Assembly: GCA_041744375.1 (NCBI GenBank) | Contig: JBGTLA010000076.1 | Span: 1 to 7,023 of the forward strand | Source: JBGTLA01 sp041744375 | Lineage (GTDB): Bacteria > Actinomycetota > Acidimicrobiia > Spongiisociales > ZC4RG35 | DNA length: 7,023 bases | Direction of reading: 5' to 3' | Shown: one piece after another, positions 5,267 to 7,023 of the stretch | Layout: every line of letters begins with the position of its first letter | Position numbering within the stretch: the stretch's first letter is position 1 | Notes under the pieces: generated by a model | The model's database searches: none | The model's input: the letters and a program-made list of their open reading frames with translations, nothing else | Told to the model about the DNA's origin: nothing | Translations under genes and position numbers: made by a program

Positions 5267-5339
5267 TCCGGGGTAGCTCAATTGGCAGAGCAGCGGACTG
5301 TTAATCCGTTGGTTGTGAGTTCGAGTCTCACCCCCGGAG
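5267..5339 (+). tRNA. tRNA-Asn (anticodon GTT)
   Basis: The cloverleaf is complete: acceptor TCCGGGG (5267-5273) with CCCCGGA (5332-5338), D arm GCTC/GAGC (5276-5279/5288-5291), anticodon stem GCGGA/TCCGT with one G-T pair and loop CTGTTAA (anticodon GTT at 5300-5302), variable loop TGGTT, and T arm GTGAG-TTCGAGT-CTCAC (5315-5331). The discriminator is G5339 and CCA is not encoded. tRNA genes are favoured integration targets, and integrase sequences flank this one on both sides. No second copy of its 3' end is visible in the window. Confidence 0.98.
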
Positions 5340-5387
5340 CCTGATATCACTGGGTTCTTGCGTTGACAGGCCCCAGCAACCTTCCTC

Positions 5388-5414
5388 TGGTCCAAGCCTG
5401 GTCCAAATTGGAAC
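5388..5414. repeat. TGGTCCAA direct repeats, possible integrase arm sites
   Basis: TGGTCCAA occurs at 5388-5395 and 5399-5406, 11 bases apart (about one helical turn), and the second overlaps the near-palindrome TCCAAATTGGA (5402-5412). They lie between the tRNA 3' end and the stop codon of the integrase remnant, where arm-type binding sites of an integrase are expected. The function is inferred from spacing and position. Confidence 0.45.
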
Positions 5415-5522
5415 TCAGGCGGCGCCCCGGTATTTGTCGTCCGGCCGGTCGGCCAGCTCCTTGAGGTCCTCCGCATAGAGGTGCGCATAGCGGTCCAAGG
5501 TCATCGAGGCGTGATGCCTCCA
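5415..5522 (-). pseudogene. C-terminal remnant of a second tyrosine integrase
   Basis: The last 35 codons of a phage-type tyrosine recombinase are recognisable: HHASMTLDRYAHLYAEDLKE, ending DDKYRGAA and TGA. The catalytic Tyr (codon 5489-5487) is kept, but the HxxR box and everything upstream is missing: the sequence before codon 5522 no longer resembles an integrase. Its C-terminus ends 75 bases from the tRNA 3' end, the usual layout for an element inserted there. It differs clearly from the intact integrase (LQRYGASAADE at the same region), so it belongs to an older, unrelated insertion and not to a duplication. Confidence 0.75.
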
Positions 5523-5653
5523 TGAAGAAGGGACGGCTTCGGGATCAGGCCCTGGCGGCGCTGGCCGACCCCAACGACCCTTGCTCGCCTCGCCGCCCAT
5601 ACGATGCACGCCCGGGGCCGATTGGTCACGTCAGGGAGGCGGGCAAGTCCTGG
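5523..5653. other. Short stretch without a supported gene
   Basis: Between the integrase remnant and the SnoaL-like gene. A plus-strand frame from ATG 5522 gives about 51 codons (MKKGRLRDQALAALADPND...) but has no close ribosome site and no recognised similarity. The right end of the older insertion may lie here. Confidence 0.4.
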
Positions 5654-6067
5654 TCACGGGGACGTGCGATCAGGTGAGGCACGACTGGTGAGGAGGCGGG
5701 CCACCCTCCAGGTCCCACCTTCGTCTCTCTGCCAGAAGCACACCAGCCGTCCGTCAACGTCGATGGCGGGTGCGACGCCGTCCCTGGGTCGGAGCGTTTC
5801 GTGGAAGGTTGCAAGGACGTAGGCGCGGTCATGGTGAACGTCGACAGTGTCGTAGTCGACTTCAAAGGCGGCGGTGTCGACTAGGGCGAATAGGTCAGTG
5901 AGCATCTGTTCGATTGCGGCCCGTCCTATCAAGGCGGATTCTTCGTGCTGGAGCGCCTTGGCGTCCTCCGAGAAGAGATCTATGAGTGTCTGGGCGTCCC
6001 CGGCGGCGAAGGCCTCATTGAAAGTGGCGAGAGCGCGGTCGAACTCAGGGTCCTGGCTCGTATCCAT
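5654..6067 (-). CDS. SnoaL-like / DUF4440-type NTF2-fold protein, 137 aa
   Basis: The length and sequence match small single-domain NTF2-fold proteins: an N-terminal helix pair with ATFNEAFAAGDAQTLIDLFS (residues 14-33), then ALQHEESALIGRAAIEQMLTDLF, followed by beta strands (AFEVDYDTVDVHHDRAYVLA, GRLVCFWQRDEGGTWRVARL). The family includes ketosteroid isomerases, polyketide cyclases and many small cytoplasmic proteins of unknown substrate; nothing here fixes a reaction. ATG 6067 is chosen because the fold begins within ten residues. There is no ribosome site, but TACAGT ends 6 bases before the ATG, consistent with a leaderless message. It is a single gene with no partner close by and is probably host chromosome beyond the mobile element. 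Confidence 0.85.
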   Translation of the reverse strand: MDTSQDPEFDRALATFNEAFAAGDAQTLIDLFSEDAKALQHEESALIGRAAIEQMLTDLFALVDTAAFEVDYDTVDVHHDRAYVLATFHETLRPRDGVAPAIDVDGRLVCFWQRDEGGTWRVARLLTSRASPDRTSP

Positions 6068-6073
6068 GTGACG

Positions 6074-6079
6074 ACTGTA
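6074..6079 (-). promoter_or_regulatory. Possible -10 element of the SnoaL-like gene
   Basis: TACAGT on the minus strand fits the actinobacterial TANNNT -10 pattern and ends 6 bases before the ATG, which would place the transcription start at the start codon. No clear -35 hexamer lies 16-18 bases upstream. Confidence 0.35.
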
Positions 6080-6487
6080 CCGGCAAGCGATGGGAGCGGC
6101 CGTCGGTTAGCGGACACGGCTATCTGGCTATTGGCCATCCAGACGATGGTGTGGGTGCCGCCGAGGAGGGCAGAGGTGGTTGCCCACCAGTGAGGGCCGT
6201 GGCGGTGGGTAAAAGGGCAGGATCGCCGTGCGGCGGATCTGGCCAGGTTCCCATCCTCGGTGGTCGCTGCGCTCGCACCTCGCCCCCCTGAGAGGACGGG
6301 GGAGCCGAAACGTTGAGCCAATCCACAATGATGGCCCGGGAGTCACCAGCGTGATCTCACGGCACGGGTGCCTTCCAATGCATGTCTTCGGGCGCATGAG
6401 GAGGCTCGGATTGTGACGGCAAAGCAATAGCCGGTCCCTGTAGCCATCTCAGCAGTCAAGCCACTCTCGGTCGAAGAAGGGGTTACA
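6080..6487. other. About 400 bases with no supported gene
   Basis: Lies between the SnoaL-like gene and the divergent ArsR-rhodanese gene. Several open frames exist on both strands but none has a ribosome site, a recognisable domain or natural composition (they are Pro/Arg/Ser-rich). A short palindrome, GGCAC-GG-GTGCC (6361-6372), and a GC hairpin near 6283-6302 are visible, neither with a T run. It may be decayed sequence. Confidence 0.5.
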
Positions 6488-6529
6488 CTCAAGAAGTCAT
6501 TTGAATAGTTGAGGTAGGGTGGATATCGT
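6488..6529 (+). promoter_or_regulatory. Promoter and likely operator of the ArsR-rhodanese gene
   Basis: TTGAAT (6501-6506) and TATCGT (6524-6529) are separated by 17 bases and place transcription start at or next to the ATG, so the message is probably leaderless. CTCAA (6488-6492) and TTGAG (6509-6513) form an imperfect inverted repeat across the -35, similar in size and AT content to ArsR-family operators, suggesting autorepression. Confidence 0.5.
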
Positions 6530-6536
6530 TGGTCAC

Positions 6537-7023
6537 ATGACAGCAAAGACCGACATGTACGACCAGTTCGCGGTGGTGGGCAAGGCATTCGCCAACGGCC
6601 GACGCGCCGAGCTGGTAGACGTTCTTGCTCAGGGCGAGCGATCGGTGGAGGCGTTGGCCGGCGAGATCGGCCAGTCGGTGGCAAACACGTCACAGCATCT
6701 CCAGGTGCTCGCCCGGTCCGGGTTGGTGGCCTCTCGCCGCGACGGCAACCGGGTCCTGTATCGGTTGGTGGATGAGTCGGTGGAAGAGCTGTTCGCGGCG
6801 CTGCGGACAGTGGCGGAACGAAACGTGGCCGGCCTTCGGCCAGCGGCGGAAGCGTACCTGGGTGACCGCGGCGAACTCGAGCAGGTGACCCGCGAAGAAC
6901 TCGTACGCCGGATGGGTGAGGGCGTGGTGGTCTGGGACGTACGCCCGGTGGCGGAGTTCGAGGCCGGACACGTGCCCGGGGCGGTGTCGGTGCCGCCCGA
7001 GGAGATCGAGCGCCGCCTCGCCG
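6537..7023 (+). CDS. ArsR-family repressor fused to a rhodanese domain (partial, 162 codons)
   Basis: Residues about 8-95 are an ArsR/SmtB winged helix: DQFAVVGKAFANGRRAELVD, recognition region SVEALAGEIGQSVANTSQHL and wing ASRRDGNRVLYRLVDESV. After a linker (about 96-115), residues 116-162 begin a rhodanese domain with VVVWDVRPVAEFEAGHVPGA, the CH2A-like start of the fold; the active-site Cys and the C-terminus lie beyond the edge. The visible part has no cysteine, so the classic ArsR metal site (ELCVCDL) is absent. This fusion is known in bacteria and is thought to sense sulfane sulfur or redox state through the rhodanese part. ATG 6537 is favoured because it coincides with the predicted transcription start; ATG 6555 is the alternative. 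Probably a host gene. Confidence 0.93.
   Translation, partial: MTAKTDMYDQFAVVGKAFANGRRAELVDVLAQGERSVEALAGEIGQSVANTSQHLQVLARSGLVASRRDGNRVLYRLVDESVEELFAALRTVAERNVAGLRPAAEAYLGDRGELEQVTREELVRRMGEGVVVWDVRPVAEFEAGHVPGAVSVPPEEIERRLA

Noticed and set aside
5231..5488. Minus-strand 85-codon ORF across the tRNA
   Set aside because: It contains GGETRTHNQRINSPLLCQLS, the well-known spurious translation of the antisense strand of a tRNA gene; it also crosses the integrase remnant in another frame.
5522..5677. Plus-strand 51-codon ORF (MKKGRLRDQALAALADPND)
   Set aside because: Composition is plausible, but there is no close ribosome site, no recognised similarity, and it begins inside the integrase scar; too weak to call.
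6128..6427. Minus-strand 99-codon ORF in the gap before the ArsR gene
   Set aside because: Pro/Arg/His-rich, no domain, no ribosome site; overlapping frames of similar length exist on both strands.
1..7023. CRISPR array, insertion sequence or rRNA
   Set aside because: No regularly spaced direct repeats, no transposase frame with flanking inverted repeats and no rRNA-like sequence were seen on either strand.

Overview
The window is high-GC DNA with frequent GTG starts, 4-base gene overlaps and several probable leaderless promoters. This suggests an actinobacterium, but I cannot name a genus. It shows the integrase-proximal part of a compact integrated element beside a tRNA-Asn gene, followed by what looks like host chromosome.

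Left and centre (1-5171), all genes on the minus strand. Reading in transcription order from the right: a tyrosine recombinase (integrase) with its own promoter; a short zinc-ribbon-like ORF overlapping its stop codon and a second ORF that may be the frameshifted remainder of the same gene; a 110-base leader with three mutually exclusive RNA stems; then an unbroken operon of six genes in which each start overlaps the previous stop by 4 bases. The six are an 86-aa conserved actinobacterial small protein, a winged-helix DNA-binding protein, a 750-aa primase-helicase, and three small proteins of 57, 93 and 62 aa, ending at a Rho-independent terminator. A second, decayed terminator/leader block follows, then the start of a zinc-finger gene (possibly HNH-type) that runs off the left edge. 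Inside the 3' end of the primase-helicase gene is a dense cluster of seven GGCGCAG/CTGCGCC heptamers arranged as three perfect inverted repeats, a candidate iteron-type replication origin.

The order integrase - small genes - HTH - primase-helicase - small genes recalls the small phiRv1/phiRv2-type prophages of mycobacteria and phage satellites. Which it is depends on genes beyond the left edge. As I read it, the integrase moves the element, the HTH protein and RNA leader control the replication operon, and the primase-helicase replicates the excised element, possibly from the embedded repeats.

Right (5172-7023). The tRNA-Asn gene is intact. Just after its 3' end are TGGTCCAA repeats and the last 35 codons of an unrelated tyrosine integrase, the scar of an earlier element at the same tRNA. 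Beyond lie a SnoaL-like protein, about 470 bases with no supported gene, and the start of an ArsR-type repressor fused to a rhodanese domain, both probably host genes.
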